Part shown: piece after piece, positions 4,999-5,168 of the stretch
How positions within the stretch are numbered: position 1 is the first letter of the stretch
Layout: the number at the start of each line of letters is the position of its first letter
From: Comamonadaceae bacterium
Lineage (GTDB): Bacteria > Pseudomonadota > Gammaproteobacteria > Burkholderiales > Burkholderiaceae_C
Reading direction: 5' to 3'
DNA: 5,168 bases
Assembly (NCBI GenBank): GCA_947454585.1
Contig: CANGML010000141.1
Coordinates: 1 to 5,168, forward strand
Notes under the pieces: model-generated
The model's database searches: none
What the model was told of the DNA's origin: nothing
What the model saw: the letters and a program-made list of their open reading frames with translations, nothing else
Made by a program: the position numbers and the translations under genes

Positions 4999-5168
4999 AT
5001 GGCCGCCCAACCTCAAACCGTCAGTCTTTTAGACAGCCTCAGCAGTGAGATTGATTTCACTGAGATAGGTCATGACGAGGAGATTTTGCTCACACCTTAT
5101 TTGACCTTGGCTTGCGCCTTGCTCTACATGATGGCGTCCGACGGGCATTTGGGCGAGCAAGAAAGCAG
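4999..5168 (+). CDS. Partial protein with TerB-like motif (N-terminal 56 codons, runs off right edge)
   Basis: An open frame starts at ATG 4999 and continues to the window end, encoding 56 complete codons. An in-frame GTG at 4993 would add two residues, and a TAA at 4987 closes the frame upstream. After a polar, acidic start the protein has a helix-like stretch LTPYLTLACALLYMMASDGHLGEQES (residues 31-56; shown in pieces: LTLACALLYMMA then SDGHLGEQE). The pattern of an alanine-rich helix followed by A-S-D-G-x-L-x-x-x-E resembles the first repeat of TerB/DjlA-type domains, associated with tellurite and other stress resistance. No signal peptide is evident. No Shine-Dalgarno precedes either start. 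Two of the three palindromic operators lie just upstream, so it may be the output gene of the two-component system. The family call is tentative because only a fragment is visible. Confidence 0.6.
   Translation, partial: MAAQPQTVSLLDSLSSEIDFTEIGHDEEILLTPYLTLACALLYMMASDGHLGEQES

Noticed and set aside
5069..5078. GTCATGAC near 5069-5076 as a fourth operator copy
   Set aside because: The half-sites are in the opposite order and abut without a spacer, and the site lies inside the coding region of the TerB-like gene.

Overview
The window looks like chromosomal DNA of a betaproteobacterium, most likely a Comamonadaceae-type Burkholderiales. This rests on the protein sequences, the moderately high GC of the left half, and the ybiB-cobA gene pair, which I recall from nitrate/nitrite-assimilation regions of that family. 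No RNA genes, insertion sequences, CRISPR arrays or phage genes were seen. The organism assignment is inference from protein character, not a database match.

Left block (1-2696, all minus strand, read right to left): a small FlaG-domain protein, a YbiB/TrpD2-type nucleic-acid-binding protein, a stand-alone uroporphyrinogen-III C-methyltransferase (cobA, the branch point to siroheme), and the N-terminal half of an HI0933/YhiN-type flavoprotein that runs off the left edge. Spacing is tight: 22 nt, then 2 nt, then an ATGA overlap. The last three genes at least look like one translationally coupled operon. FlaG is the odd member.

Right block (2829-5168, plus strand): an OmpR/PhoB-family response regulator most like CusR/CopR, its histidine kinase 3 nt downstream, and after an 88-bp gap the first 56 codons of a protein with a TerB-like motif that runs off the right edge. 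The kinase has CusS-like features (a degenerate G1 box) but an unrecognised periplasmic sensor domain with four cysteines.

The most interesting signal is regulatory. Three copies of the palindrome ATGAC-N6-GTCAT lie in the two gaps flanking the two-component operon, and nowhere else that I could find. One is upstream of the regulator (2747-2762). Two are between the kinase and the TerB-like gene (4922-4937 and 4950-4965). Copies one and three are identical over 16 bp, and both are preceded by CGAGGCT. The geometry matches the E. coli CusR box as I recall it. The simplest model is a self-contained circuit in which the regulator controls its own operon and the adjacent TerB-like gene, and perhaps the divergent flaG-like gene. 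The inducing signal is unknown, and no metal-efflux gene is visible in the window.
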